31,938 nt of DNA from an uncultured Lachnospiraceae bacterium. Its GTDB lineage: Bacteria > Bacillota > Clostridia > Lachnospirales > Lachnospiraceae. Under the pieces are notes generated by a model. The model was not told the DNA's origin, searched no databases, and saw only the letters and a program-made list of their open reading frames with translations. The DNA is taken from contig CAJTVK010000040.1 in NCBI GenBank assembly GCA_910579645.1, positions 1 through 31,938 of the forward strand, written 5' to 3'. Both the position numbers and the translations under genes were made by a program. Numbering within the stretch: position 1 is the stretch's first letter; each line of letters opens with the position of its first letter. Shown piece by piece: positions 15,699 to 22,746 of the stretch.

Positions 15699-15899
15699 AT
15701 GAATTTTATGGTGATTATTGATTCTAACGCTGTTCCAAATGGCGTTGAAAGAAATCCCGAAATCCCTTTTGGTTGTTTTAATTACATCACTTTTAGGGAT
15801 ATGGATTCAGACGATATACAAACATTTTTAAACTGCATAAAAGATTCTTCCGCACAACTTATTTCAGAAAAATATGGCGAAGAACCGCAAGCAATTTAA
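15699..15899 (+). CDS. Small protein of unknown function, rep operon
   Basis: 66 residues beginning MNFMVIIDSNAVPNGVERNP, acidic, with no TM or known motif seen. AAAGGAG lies 9 bases before the ATG, and the gene begins 18 bp after the rep stop. It is followed by a terminator, so it ends the rep transcription unit. A role in replication control is possible from context only. Confidence 0.7.
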   Translation: MNFMVIIDSNAVPNGVERNPEIPFGCFNYITFRDMDSDDIQTFLNCIKDSSAQLISEKYGEEPQAI

Positions 15900-15903
15900 T
15901 TTA

Positions 15904-15929
15904 AAAAAGACTCTTAACAGGGTCTTTTT
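15904..15929 (+). terminator. Terminator of the rep operon
   Basis: AAAAAGAC pairs with GTCTTTTT around a 10-base loop, followed by further T-rich sequence. Confidence 0.75.
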
Positions 15930-15942
15930 ATTTTGGTTTTGC

Positions 15943-15962
15943 ATATCTCTAGTGGTACAATA
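15943..15962 (+). promoter_or_regulatory. Shared promoter box, copy 3 (small RHH gene)
   Basis: ATATCTCTAGTGGTACAATA is identical to the minus-strand box at 12057-12076. TTGGTT lies 17 bp upstream of TACAAT, and the RHH start is about 40 bp downstream. Confidence 0.7.
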
Positions 15963-16000
15963 AAAGTATAAAAAGAAATACTAAAAAAGGAGATATTGAC

Positions 16001-16165
16001 ATGAAAACTAAAACACAACAAATACATTTACATGTAAGTAAAACAGATAAACAAATTTTTGAGCAAGCCGCAAGAAACAGGGAAATGAGCGTGAGCGAGT
16101 TTATCCGCCAGTGTTGTTATTACACTATAAATAATAATCCAGTGCGAGTATATGTAAATGATTAA
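16001..16165 (+). CDS. 54-residue ribbon-helix-helix protein
   Basis: ATG at 16001 with AAAGGAG upstream, TAA at 16163-16165. The protein reads MKTKTQQIHLHVSKTDKQIF, then EQAARNREMSVSEFIRQCCY, and ends VYVND. This is the RHH layout: a beta strand (QIHLHV) followed by two helices with MSVSEFIRQ at the second. Such proteins bind DNA as dimers and usually repress their own promoter. Because its promoter box is shared with the zinc-finger and membrane-protein genes, it is the best candidate for the common repressor of all three. That is inference from the sequence layout. Confidence 0.75.
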   Translation: MKTKTQQIHLHVSKTDKQIFEQAARNREMSVSEFIRQCCYYTINNNPVRVYVND

Positions 16166-16190
16166 AAGAGGGCTTCTGCTCTCTTTTTGT
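16164..16190 (+). terminator. Terminator after the small RHH gene
   Basis: AAAAGAG (16164-16170) pairs with CTCTTTT and is followed by a T-rich tract. Confidence 0.7.
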
Positions 16191-16535
16191 TTTCAAGAAA
16201 CATGATGGTATAATATAGATAATTAGTTATTTTATATTTTGTGCCTTGCGCACCTCTCTCGTATTTCTGGATGTAAAAAGTCCTTAAAGAATACTATCAT
16301 TTTTCAAAGGCTTTTTTGATACATGAGATAAGAGACTGTAGTTTAGAGTTTAGTAGTTCTGGTTTAAAACAATTAAGTATCGGAACAACTTTAGAACTTA
16401 AAACAGAAATAGAAAAATACTAAAAATAATTTCTTAGATTTGTTGTATATTTAGAATTTGATGTGTATTATATCTATGCAACAATTCGTTTGCACAATTA
16501 AAAAATGTTTATATATATTAGAAAGGAAAATCAAA
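16191..16535 (+). other. Gene-free stretch with start-less frame and promoter repeat
   Basis: A start-less open frame (16277-16423) ends GTTLELKTEIEKY and could be a decayed gene. Its last part resembles bases 12262-12297. It is followed by the second copy of the 47-bp promoter-like repeat (16435-16481), with TTGTAT (16443-16448) and TATTAT (16466-16471) 17 bp apart, serving the gene at 16536. No intact gene was seen. Confidence 0.45.
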
Positions 16536-16895
16536 ATGACTAATAAAATGAAATGGTTTTATATCCCTGAGACAGGATTGGTAATTGTTGGTGAAGTTAT
16601 AGGTGATGAAATACAAGATATTCTTGAATGGATAGCAGAGACAGAGGGAAATACAGGAAGTGGTTTAACTCTTGATGAACTTGACCCTTACGATTACAAA
16701 ATCGACAGTTCAACATATAAATACTATCTTACTTTTGGAAGTGGTAACTATGATGTAGAAATTACCTTTAAGGAAGATGAAGATGGATATTTTATAGTAG
16801 ATGAAATTGTAGCCTGTTATGAAGACGAAACAGAATCTAAATCCTTTGATATTTCAAAGGGTGGTCTTCAATTTAGAATCTTATCTGATGAATAA
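16536..16895 (+). CDS. Acidic protein of unknown function
   Basis: 119 residues. The ATG at 16536, preceded by GAAAGGA, is preferred to earlier in-frame starts that lack a ribosome binding site. The protein is strongly acidic with alternating hydrophobic and charged residues (YYLTFGSGNYDVEITFKEDE), suggesting a small beta-rich cytoplasmic fold. No TM, signal or known motif was seen. Its promoter region repeats that of the integrase, so the two may be regulated together. A highly acidic small protein could be a DNA mimic such as an anti-restriction factor, but nothing specific supports that. Confidence 0.7.
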   Translation: MTNKMKWFYIPETGLVIVGEVIGDEIQDILEWIAETEGNTGSGLTLDELDPYDYKIDSSTYKYYLTFGSGNYDVEITFKEDEDGYFIVDEIVACYEDETESKSFDISKGGLQFRILSDE

Positions 16896-16921
16896 AACTT
16901 ACAATTAAATAATTTGTTTGC

Positions 16922-16955
16922 AAGAGAGATGGAGAAATCCTCTCTCTTCTTTTTT
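16922..16955 (+). terminator. Terminator
   Basis: AAGAGAG pairs with CTCTCTT and is followed by a T-tract, after the 119-residue acidic protein gene. Confidence 0.7.
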
Positions 16956-16997
16956 ACTCAAAAATGGTTTTGTATAAAAAAGAAAGAGGGTTAAAGT

Positions 16998-17204
16998 ATG
17001 TATAAAAAATATTTTCTTAGAAGTGAAATTGGGGAACTTTCTATAAATGATTTATGTACTTCTATTCGGTCTGCGATATATAAAGATGTGCAAATCAGAT
17101 ACGGAAAATATTGTGACATTGTTTGGAGTAAATGCATTAACAAGACATTAGATAAAATTGATACATGGATTCCCGACATCTGGGAATATGTAAAAATTAT
17201 CTAA
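16998..17204 (+). CDS. Small protein of unknown function
   Basis: 68 residues, helical, with several aromatic residues (MYKKYFLRSEIGELSINDLC, IWEYVKII end). GAAAGAGGG lies about 8 bases before the ATG, and a clear terminator follows. No family recognised. It stands alone between two terminators, upstream of the oriT-like region. Confidence 0.6.
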   Translation: MYKKYFLRSEIGELSINDLCTSIRSAIYKDVQIRYGKYCDIVWSKCINKTLDKIDTWIPDIWEYVKII

Positions 17205-17210
17205 TGCACT

Positions 17211-17233
17211 AAAGAGCCGAAAGGCTCTTTTTT
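17211..17233 (+). terminator. Terminator
   Basis: AAAGAGCC pairs with GGCTCTTT around a GAAA-type loop, followed by six T. Confidence 0.85.
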
Positions 17234-17249
17234 AGTTTCCTATGATGTT

Positions 17250-17480
17250 GTCGGAAACTAAAAGGGGGTCAAGGGGGGTCACCCCCTTGCTCAATGTAGT
17301 TATGGGGATTCCCCGTAACTGGCATTGAGTTGCCAGTTTGGAGAACTGGGGGGCTGGGTGGTATCATGTAGATGTAAGAATCATTTGAGTGAAGCGTAAG
17401 CGGAACGAAAAATAGATTTGAAACATCGGAATGATGCTACCCTGTCAACCAGTTTTTCGGACTGGCAACAGGGATGCTAC
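17250..17480 (+). other. Candidate oriT upstream of mobV
   Basis: Gene-free DNA just before the relaxase. It holds a long imperfect hairpin with TCAATG (17291-17296) and CATTGA (17323-17328) as outer arms and GGGGA/TCCCC inside. An alternative stem, AACTGGCA/TGCCAGTT, overlaps it (17318-17338). A second hairpin has CCCTGT/ACAGGG and CCAGT/ACTGG arms (17440-17473), flanked by direct repeats GATGCTAC (17433-17440 and 17473-17480). MobV relaxases act at inverted repeats just upstream of their gene; the nick site is not identified. Confidence 0.5.
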
Positions 17481-17521
17481 AGACTAATAAATTAACTATA
17501 TACAGAAAAGAGGTGATAAAA

Positions 17522-18709
17522 ATGAGCAAGGTTACAATGAGCCACCACTGTGGAAGTCACTCCAACATTGGGGGCGCAATGGCAACTTTAAGGCATAGTT
17601 TCAATAAAGATTTTCGAAGCAAGGAAGAACATATAGACAAAAATTTATCCGATAAAAATATTGTTCTTCATTATGAAAATTTAAAAGACGCATATCAAAA
17701 AGAGTTTGGTGAAGCGGTCAAGAATTATAATACAAAACAAGTTGAAAACGGACACCCCGAAAGGCAGATTGAAAACTACATGCAAAAGATAAGCGACGAT
17801 AAACAAAAAAATGTGCTGTATGAGCATATCATTCAGTTTGGAGATAGAAATACTATCGGAGTAAATGGAGATTCCAGCAATCACATTGAAGCCATGAAAG
17901 ATTTTGTTCGTGGCTGGGATGAAAGAAATCCCAATATGCACTTAGTAGGTGCTGTGATTCACCGTGATGAGAAAGACGGAACTGACCATCTCCATCTTAT
18001 GTACTTCCCTGTCGCTAGGGATATGACAAGGGGTTTGGAAGTCCAGAATGGCTACAAACAAGCATTAAAGCAAATGGGGTTTGAGACAAAAGCTAAAGAG
18101 AGGACAGCGCAAATACAGTGGGAGAAATCCGAGAAGCAAGAACTTGAAAGAATCGGCAGACAACACAATTTAGAGATAGAACACAAACACGGAAATAGAG
18201 AACATTTCCAGAAAGACGTTTACAAAGCATATGCCGAAAAAGAAATTGCTGAAAAAGAAACAAGGGATGTAAAAGAAGATTTAGAAAATAATCGAAATGC
18301 GCTTAATAACCTAGAGAAAGATTTACAGAAAAGCCGAGAAGAAATAGAACAAATAAAAGGGATGGTTCAAGAAATGCCGCAAGTGCCTAGCCCAGATGGT
18401 AAAGGCTTACACCGTGGCTATTTTACACAAGACTATGTTAGAAGAATCTGCAATAGCTATCGAAATGATTGGCTGACCGAAAGACAAAAAACAGGACAAG
18501 AGAAAGAACGTGCTGATAAAGCTGAACAGCAATTAAAATCTTTTGGAGATATAAAGCCCTATCAATTACATGACCCCGATTTTTTAAGACAAAGAGCAAA
18601 ACAAATAGAAAAAAATGAAAGAGAACAGAAAGAATCTCATGATAGAGAATGGCAACATGAACATTCAAGAAATAATCATACGCGCAATATTGAAATAAGC
18701 GGTAGATAA
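17522..18709 (+). CDS. mobV: MobV-type relaxase (Pre/Mob family)
   Basis: 395 residues from the ATG at 17522 (AGAGGTG upstream). An earlier in-frame start at 17474 lies inside the oriT-like repeat. The N-terminal domain carries the MobV three-histidine motif: HRDE with His147, then DHLHLMYFPV with His156 and His158. Residues 215-300 form a long charged coiled coil, and the tail is basic. The enzyme nicks oriT and leads a single strand to a recipient, using a helper element's type IV system. Here it supports calling the element mobilizable, since no coupling protein or VirB4 is present. It is the last gene before the right end. Confidence 0.9.
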   Translation: MSKVTMSHHCGSHSNIGGAMATLRHSFNKDFRSKEEHIDKNLSDKNIVLHYENLKDAYQKEFGEAVKNYNTKQVENGHPERQIENYMQKISDDKQKNVLYEHIIQFGDRNTIGVNGDSSNHIEAMKDFVRGWDERNPNMHLVGAVIHRDEKDGTDHLHLMYFPVARDMTRGLEVQNGYKQALKQMGFETKAKERTAQIQWEKSEKQELERIGRQHNLEIEHKHGNREHFQKDVYKAYAEKEIAEKETRDVKEDLENNRNALNNLEKDLQKSREEIEQIKGMVQEMPQVPSPDGKGLHRGYFTQDYVRRICNSYRNDWLTERQKTGQEKERADKAEQQLKSFGDIKPYQLHDPDFLRQRAKQIEKNEREQKESHDREWQHEHSRNNHTRNIEISGR

Positions 18710-18724
18710 GACGCATAAAAGGAA

Positions 18725-18800
18725 CTAATGCGTAATAATCAAATAATGCGGATTAAAACCGCTAATGCGTAATAAATTAAATAATACGGAAACAAAACAC
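18725..18800. repeat. Degenerate tandem repeat near the right end
   Basis: CTAATGCGTAATAA occurs at 18725-18738 and 18761-18774, each followed by AAATAAT[GA]CGG. The unit is about 36 bp, with a weaker third copy containing GAATAATACG. It may bind the recombinase, a directionality factor or Rep. Confidence 0.55.
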
Positions 18801-18822
18801 ATTAACTTGAATAATACGCTTT

Positions 18823-18850
18823 TTGACTTTGGAAAAGCTTGTGATATAAT
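18823..18850 (+). promoter_or_regulatory. Strong promoter TTGACT-N16-TATAAT
   Basis: TTGACT at 18823-18828 and a perfect TATAAT at 18845-18850. No gene follows before a terminator 50 bp on, so it probably makes a short RNA. Confidence 0.7.
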
Positions 18851-18856
18851 AGTTGT

Positions 18857-18930
18857 GAGAGAAAAAATTATATAGTTATGATTTGGTCGTACTTTAGAAC
18901 ATTCCTGTAAATCGGGAGTGTTCTTTTTTG
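18857..18930 (+). ncRNA. Candidate small RNA of about 75 nt
   Basis: The promoter at 18823-18850 predicts a start near 18857. A terminator follows (GAACA..TCC paired with GG.AG.TGTTC, then six T) ending near 18930. No coding frame of note lies between. It is at the element's right end, convergent toward attR. Confidence 0.45.
18896..18930 (+). terminator. Terminator of the candidate small RNA
   Basis: GAACATTCC pairs with GGGAGTGTTC (wobbles allowed) around an 8-base loop, followed by TTTTTT. Confidence 0.75.
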
Positions 18931-19080
18931 CATTTATGAATTTAAAGCCCCCTTTGGGGGTTGGGGGGATTATAATCACACCGTTCTTGTGGAGGGCTAC
19001 TGCACCGAAACAAACAGGGTCGAGGTGACTGTCACCCTCGAATTTTGGGCTGGTGGTCTCTAAAATCCTTGACAAAAACC
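18931..19080. other. Element right-end stretch with short hairpins
   Basis: Contains CCCCC/GGGGG (about 18948-18963) and CGAGGTGAC/GTCACCCTCG (19021-19040) stems. No gene seen. The stretch lies between the candidate RNA and attR. Confidence 0.4.
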
Positions 19081-19120
19081 AAAATTTTTCTTGACTTTTG
19101 TAGCATTTAGTTAAAATCAC
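19081..19120. other. attR (right element-host junction)
   Basis: The inverted arm AAAATTTTTCTT (19081-19092) matches the left arm at an equal distance from the core. The shared TTA is 19111-19113 and host chemoreceptor codons resume at 19114. The element supplies the TAA (19107-19109) that ends the truncated receptor. Confidence 0.8.
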
Positions 19121-20330
19121 CGATGTAATAGGATTCATTTTTTTCCACGTCAACGGCTATATTGCCGTCCGCCATTTCTCCCAGAATCCGTCCGATGTCA
19201 TCAATTGTTTTACGGAGGCAGTCACAGACTAGATGGATTGTCTGCGCAATCATGCCTATTTCATCGTTTCTTCCGTAAAAAGGCTCCAGTTCCTTGTCTG
19301 CGGAAAGTTCCAAGTTGCCCAGGCGCCGGATGGCATTTTCCATGGACATGAGTTCTTTTCCTTCCCGGTACAGAATTGCCAATGTGGCAAGTATGATGAC
19401 TGCTGCCACGGCCGCACATAGTGCCCCCACCACAACGCGTACGGTGGTTACTTTCCCATAGACTTCCGAAACGTCATCCCGGACCATGAATACCCAGTTC
19501 CGATCTTTTAAATATTTGTAAACGACCAACTGATTCACGCCGTTTTCGTCCCGGTAAGAATAAGTGCCTGCTTCCGTGCTGCCGTCCGCTTTAATCCGCG
19601 CCAATATTTCCAGATATCCGCTGTCTGCAGTCTCCGTATTCAGCAGTGATTCGTCCTCATGATACAGATATTTACCGGTCTCCACATTTAAAAACACATA
19701 TTCGCTGTTAGGCAGGCCTTCAATATTTAAATCCAACAATACATCCATTAACCGGCTGGCATAAACGCCGGCCCCTACATAGCCGATGCATTCCTGTCCC
19801 TCAAAAAGAGGATAGTACATGGAAAGAATCATGCTGCCGGTTCCGGGTGATTTCATAATTCCGAGATTGGTCAGTTTCGGGCCGGCCAATATGGTATTGC
19901 GGAATTCATCCAATGAATCGCCGGTACGGGTAGTAATCCCGATAGCATTCTGTGAGGTATGTGTCAGCACATATGTAGAAGGAGTGCCGATGTATAATCC
20001 CTCAAAGATGCCTTTTACTGCGGCAAAATCCTCCGTATACTTTTGTCCTTGTTTCAGCAGAACCGGATCTTCCGGATCGGAAAGAAGACTGCGGACCTCG
20101 CTGCCCAGCGCAAAGGCTGTCATATATTCTTCGGCAGATGCCACATAGTCATTGATGATGGAAGCTCTGGATTCCACGGCATCGGTCATTTGATTGGTAA
20201 TATTGTTTTTTACCATAGAAGCAACACTGCCGGATACGGTGAGCCAGAGCAGCAGCATTCCTATAGATGTAATTGCCGTGGTAATAATGCTGATGCGCGT
20301 AGCAAGTTTTTGATTAGCCAGAAATTTCAT
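19107..20330 (-). pseudogene. Chemoreceptor 5' half (sensor, TM, HAMP), truncated by the element
   Basis: 407 residues from an ATG with GAGGGAGGAAATC upstream. It has a TM at about 13-34 and an extracellular double-Cache-like sensor to about 300 (SMILSMYYPLFEGQECIGYV). A second TM at about 305-327 and HAMP follow, ending YYIGDFN-stop. The final Asn and the stop come from the element. Without the signalling helices it cannot reach CheA, but the truncated product should still be made and inserted in the membrane. Excising the element replaces Asn407 with Lys and continues into the 3' half at 7796-8606. Promoter sequences upstream are intact. Confidence 0.93.
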
Positions 20331-20395
20331 GATTTCCTCCCTCTGTCAACCATAAAGTATATCTTTTTAATGAAATTGCTTAAAATTCCCAAATT

Positions 20396-20424
20396 ATTTT
20401 AGCATGAGTTGCGCAACTTTTCAA
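20396..20424 (-). promoter_or_regulatory. Promoter of the split chemoreceptor with palindromic operator
   Basis: On the minus strand TTGAAA (20419-20424) and TAAAAT (20396-20401) are 17 bp apart. A perfect 12-bp palindrome, AGTTGCGCAACT (20407-20418), fills the spacer and would suit a dimeric repressor. Confidence 0.6.
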
Positions 20425-20516
20425 GCATGGCGCGAACGTTTCCGGCCAAGGCCGCCGCGCAGGTTCATAGCTAAAAATAGCTAAAAATTAATTTCCGTGT
20501 GCACAAGGCACATTGC

Positions 20517-20546
20517 AATTATAGCAGAGGGTGTGTTATAATTCAT
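20517..20546 (+). promoter_or_regulatory. Promoter of the two-receptor operon
   Basis: TTGCAA and TATAAT are 18 bp apart, about 110 bp upstream of the chemoreceptor at 20657. The remaining 326 bp between the divergent receptor genes hold TAGCTAAAAA repeated twice near 20468-20487 and no gene. Confidence 0.55.
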
Positions 20547-20656
20547 TATTGGTGATATTTAACATGTAATGCCCGAGGGGCTGCTATGTTGTCATGCGGC
20601 AGGTGGCGGCGTTTTCCTGACGGATTCTGATTTTATAACGGCAGAAAGGGATTTCC

Positions 20657-22744
20657 ATGAAAAAAAGAAGTATTTTGATGCAGATGCTGATTCTGATGGC
20701 GACGGTAATCTGTGTTCTTGCGGCAATTATTCTTGCATTGTTCATGTCGGCTTATGAGAAAGACATTTATTCCAGAAATGAGGATGTTTCGAATTTGCTG
20801 GCAGGAGAAATATCCGTCTTTATGGACGGGGCATACAGCGTGAATGAGGAACTGGCTGAAAATCCTTCCGTCCTGACAATGGAGACGGCGGTTCAGACTC
20901 CTATCCTGGAGCAGTGCGTGGAACGGAATCATTATTTGGAGCAGATTTACATACAGGGGACGGACGGCATGCAGACGGCGCGTTCCCAAGGGGAACTGGC
21001 GGACCGTTCCACGCGATGGTGGTTTGTGCAGACCATGTCGGAAAAGAAGCCGTTTATTTCGAAATCCTATTATTCTGTGGCTACCGGAATGCCTTGCGCT
21101 TCCATTTTTTTCCCGATGTACCAAGGAGAAGAACTGATAGGCATCTATGCGGCTGACTTAAAGCTGGATTTTCTGCAGAATCTTATCGGGGAATATTCCC
21201 GGGAAGAGGACGGCAGGACTTCTTTTGTCATTGACGGGGAAGGAGCCGTGGTGGCTCATCCGGATGTCAGGCAGATGGAAGAACAGTACAATTACCAACA
21301 GATGCTAAGAACGGTATCCGTGAAGGACGGAAACGGAAATGTCAGGAAGGATGCGGAAGGAAATATCATTACGGAACAGCTTCCGTTAGAGATTTCCGAT
21401 GATTTTAGGCGGATTATCGAAGCGGTTATGGCAGGGAACAGCGGCAGCGGAAAGATTTCTTACGGAGGGGAAACTTACTATGCCAGCTACACCGCCATTC
21501 CGTTAAAAGGGGAATCCGACTCTTGGGCATTGGTCACTTTACACAAAAAAAGCGCGGCCATGTCAACGGTCAGCCGCATGCTGAAAGGAGCGGCGGTTAT
21601 TCTGGCAGTAGGGATGGGGATTGCTTTCCTGATGGTATTGTTTCTGGCGCGCAGACTGACCATACCTCTTATCTCTATTTCCGGGCTGATAAAAGAAGCG
21701 GCGGAGGGAGATTTTTCCATCCGGGCGAAGGAAGGCAGCGGGAGTGAAGTCGGGCTATTGGCAGGAAGCTTTAATGTAATGGCAGGAAAAATATCCGATA
21801 TTTTGGCAGGAATCAAGATTTCGGCGGGAGAAGTGGCCATATGTTCCGGTAAGCTGGTGGACATCGAAACCAATATCGGCTCCATCGGAGAGGTGCTGAA
21901 GGAAATAGCGGAAGGCACCGTGGAGCAGACAGGAGAGGTGAATAAGGTCGTGGGGCAGATGGCGCATATGGAGGATAATTTCAAGGAACTGAAAGACAGA
22001 AGCAGCATTCTTATCAGTGAGGCGGAAAGTGCCATCCGTTCCAGCCTGGAAGGAAAAGAAAGCATCCGGGAACTGAAAAAGCAGAACCGGCATGTGGAAG
22101 AGAATGTGCGGCTTTCCTATGACAGGATTAAGCTGTTGGAAAGCCATTCTGCCAAGATTGCCCAAATTGTCGGCGTCATCGGAAATATTTCTTCCGAAAC
22201 GGAATTACTGTCCCTGAATGCCAGCATCGAGGCGGCAAGGGCAGGAGAGGCAGGAAGAGGATTTGCCGTGGTGGCAGGTTCCGTAGGGAGGCTGGCGGCC
22301 GATTCCGCAGCCGCAGCCGGCAATATAGAAGCTATTATTGCGGATTTGTGTGAAGACATTGAAAAAACGGTTTCGGACATTGAAGAAGTAAAAAATTCCA
22401 TGGAAGTGCAGGCACAGGCGGCAGAGAAGGTAGGGGAAATCTTTGACAGTTATAAAGAACTGGCGGGACAGACCAACAGTTCGGCAAATACGATGGACGG
22501 ACTGGTTGCGGAAATGTATGCCATCGATCATTCCGTTATCTGTGCAGTGGAGCGGATACAGGATATTTCACGGAAAACGGAAGGAATATCCGCAGAGGTG
22601 ATCGGTTCCTTAGAGGAAGAGTTAAAGCATATCCGCAATGAAGTAGGCAGTTTGACGGAGATTTCCGGCGAATTGGAACAGGAGATGCGAAAGTTTAAGA
22701 TAAAGGGGCACAGTACCGACAAAAACGGAAAAGGAGAGGATTAA
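20657..22744 (+). CDS. Methyl-accepting chemotaxis protein with divergent signalling tip
   Basis: 695 residues. It has a TM at about 8-30, then a double-Cache-like sensor domain (SRTSFVIDGEGAVVAHP-type strand near 195-210) to about 300. A second TM at about 312-335 and HAMP precede a helical signalling domain. The tip near 508-550 keeps LLSLNASIEAARAGEAG but reads VAGSVGRLAADS where the family has VA-E-EVR-LA-S. The conserved Glu and Arg of the CheA/CheW contact are thus replaced by Ser and Gly. The start has AGAAAGGG upstream. It is followed after 2 bp by another receptor, so the two are co-transcribed and probably translationally coupled. Confidence 0.88.
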   Translation: MKKRSILMQMLILMATVICVLAAIILALFMSAYEKDIYSRNEDVSNLLAGEISVFMDGAYSVNEELAENPSVLTMETAVQTPILEQCVERNHYLEQIYIQGTDGMQTARSQGELADRSTRWWFVQTMSEKKPFISKSYYSVATGMPCASIFFPMYQGEELIGIYAADLKLDFLQNLIGEYSREEDGRTSFVIDGEGAVVAHPDVRQMEEQYNYQQMLRTVSVKDGNGNVRKDAEGNIITEQLPLEISDDFRRIIEAVMAGNSGSGKISYGGETYYASYTAIPLKGESDSWALVTLHKKSAAMSTVSRMLKGAAVILAVGMGIAFLMVLFLARRLTIPLISISGLIKEAAEGDFSIRAKEGSGSEVGLLAGSFNVMAGKISDILAGIKISAGEVAICSGKLVDIETNIGSIGEVLKEIAEGTVEQTGEVNKVVGQMAHMEDNFKELKDRSSILISEAESAIRSSLEGKESIRELKKQNRHVEENVRLSYDRIKLLESHSAKIAQIVGVIGNISSETELLSLNASIEAARAGEAGRGFAVVAGSVGRLAADSAAAAGNIEAIIADLCEDIEKTVSDIEEVKNSMEVQAQAAEKVGEIFDSYKELAGQTNSSANTMDGLVAEMYAIDHSVICAVERIQDISRKTEGISAEVIGSLEEELKHIRNEVGSLTEISGELEQEMRKFKIKGHSTDKNGKGED

Positions 22745-22746
22745 AA

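Larger units (their letters stand above)
8604..19113. mobile_element. Integrative mobilizable element inserted in a chemoreceptor gene
   Basis: Both ends share TTA (8604-8606, 19111-19113). Deleting one copy and everything between joins GGT GAT TTT to AAA GTT CTG on the minus strand and restores one 675-residue chemoreceptor, close in length to its neighbours (657, 667, 695). The ends are imperfect inverted repeats. The interior is clearly AT-richer than the flanks. It encodes a large serine recombinase, HUH/SF3 Rep, MobV relaxase, small DNA-binding proteins and exported cargo. There is no conjugation machinery (no VirB4 or coupling protein), so transfer would need a helper element. A Rep inside an integrated element suggests rolling-circle copying of the excised circle. 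Confidence 0.95.

Noticed and set aside
16277..16423. Intact small gene
   Set aside because: Open for 48 codons but with no ATG and no ribosome binding site. Recorded only as a possible remnant.
8604..19113. Prophage
   Set aside because: No capsid, portal, terminase, tail or lysis genes. The Rep and MobV genes point to a mobilizable element.
8604..19113. Self-transmissible conjugative element
   Set aside because: A relaxase is present, but no coupling protein, VirB4-type ATPase or other transfer genes were found.
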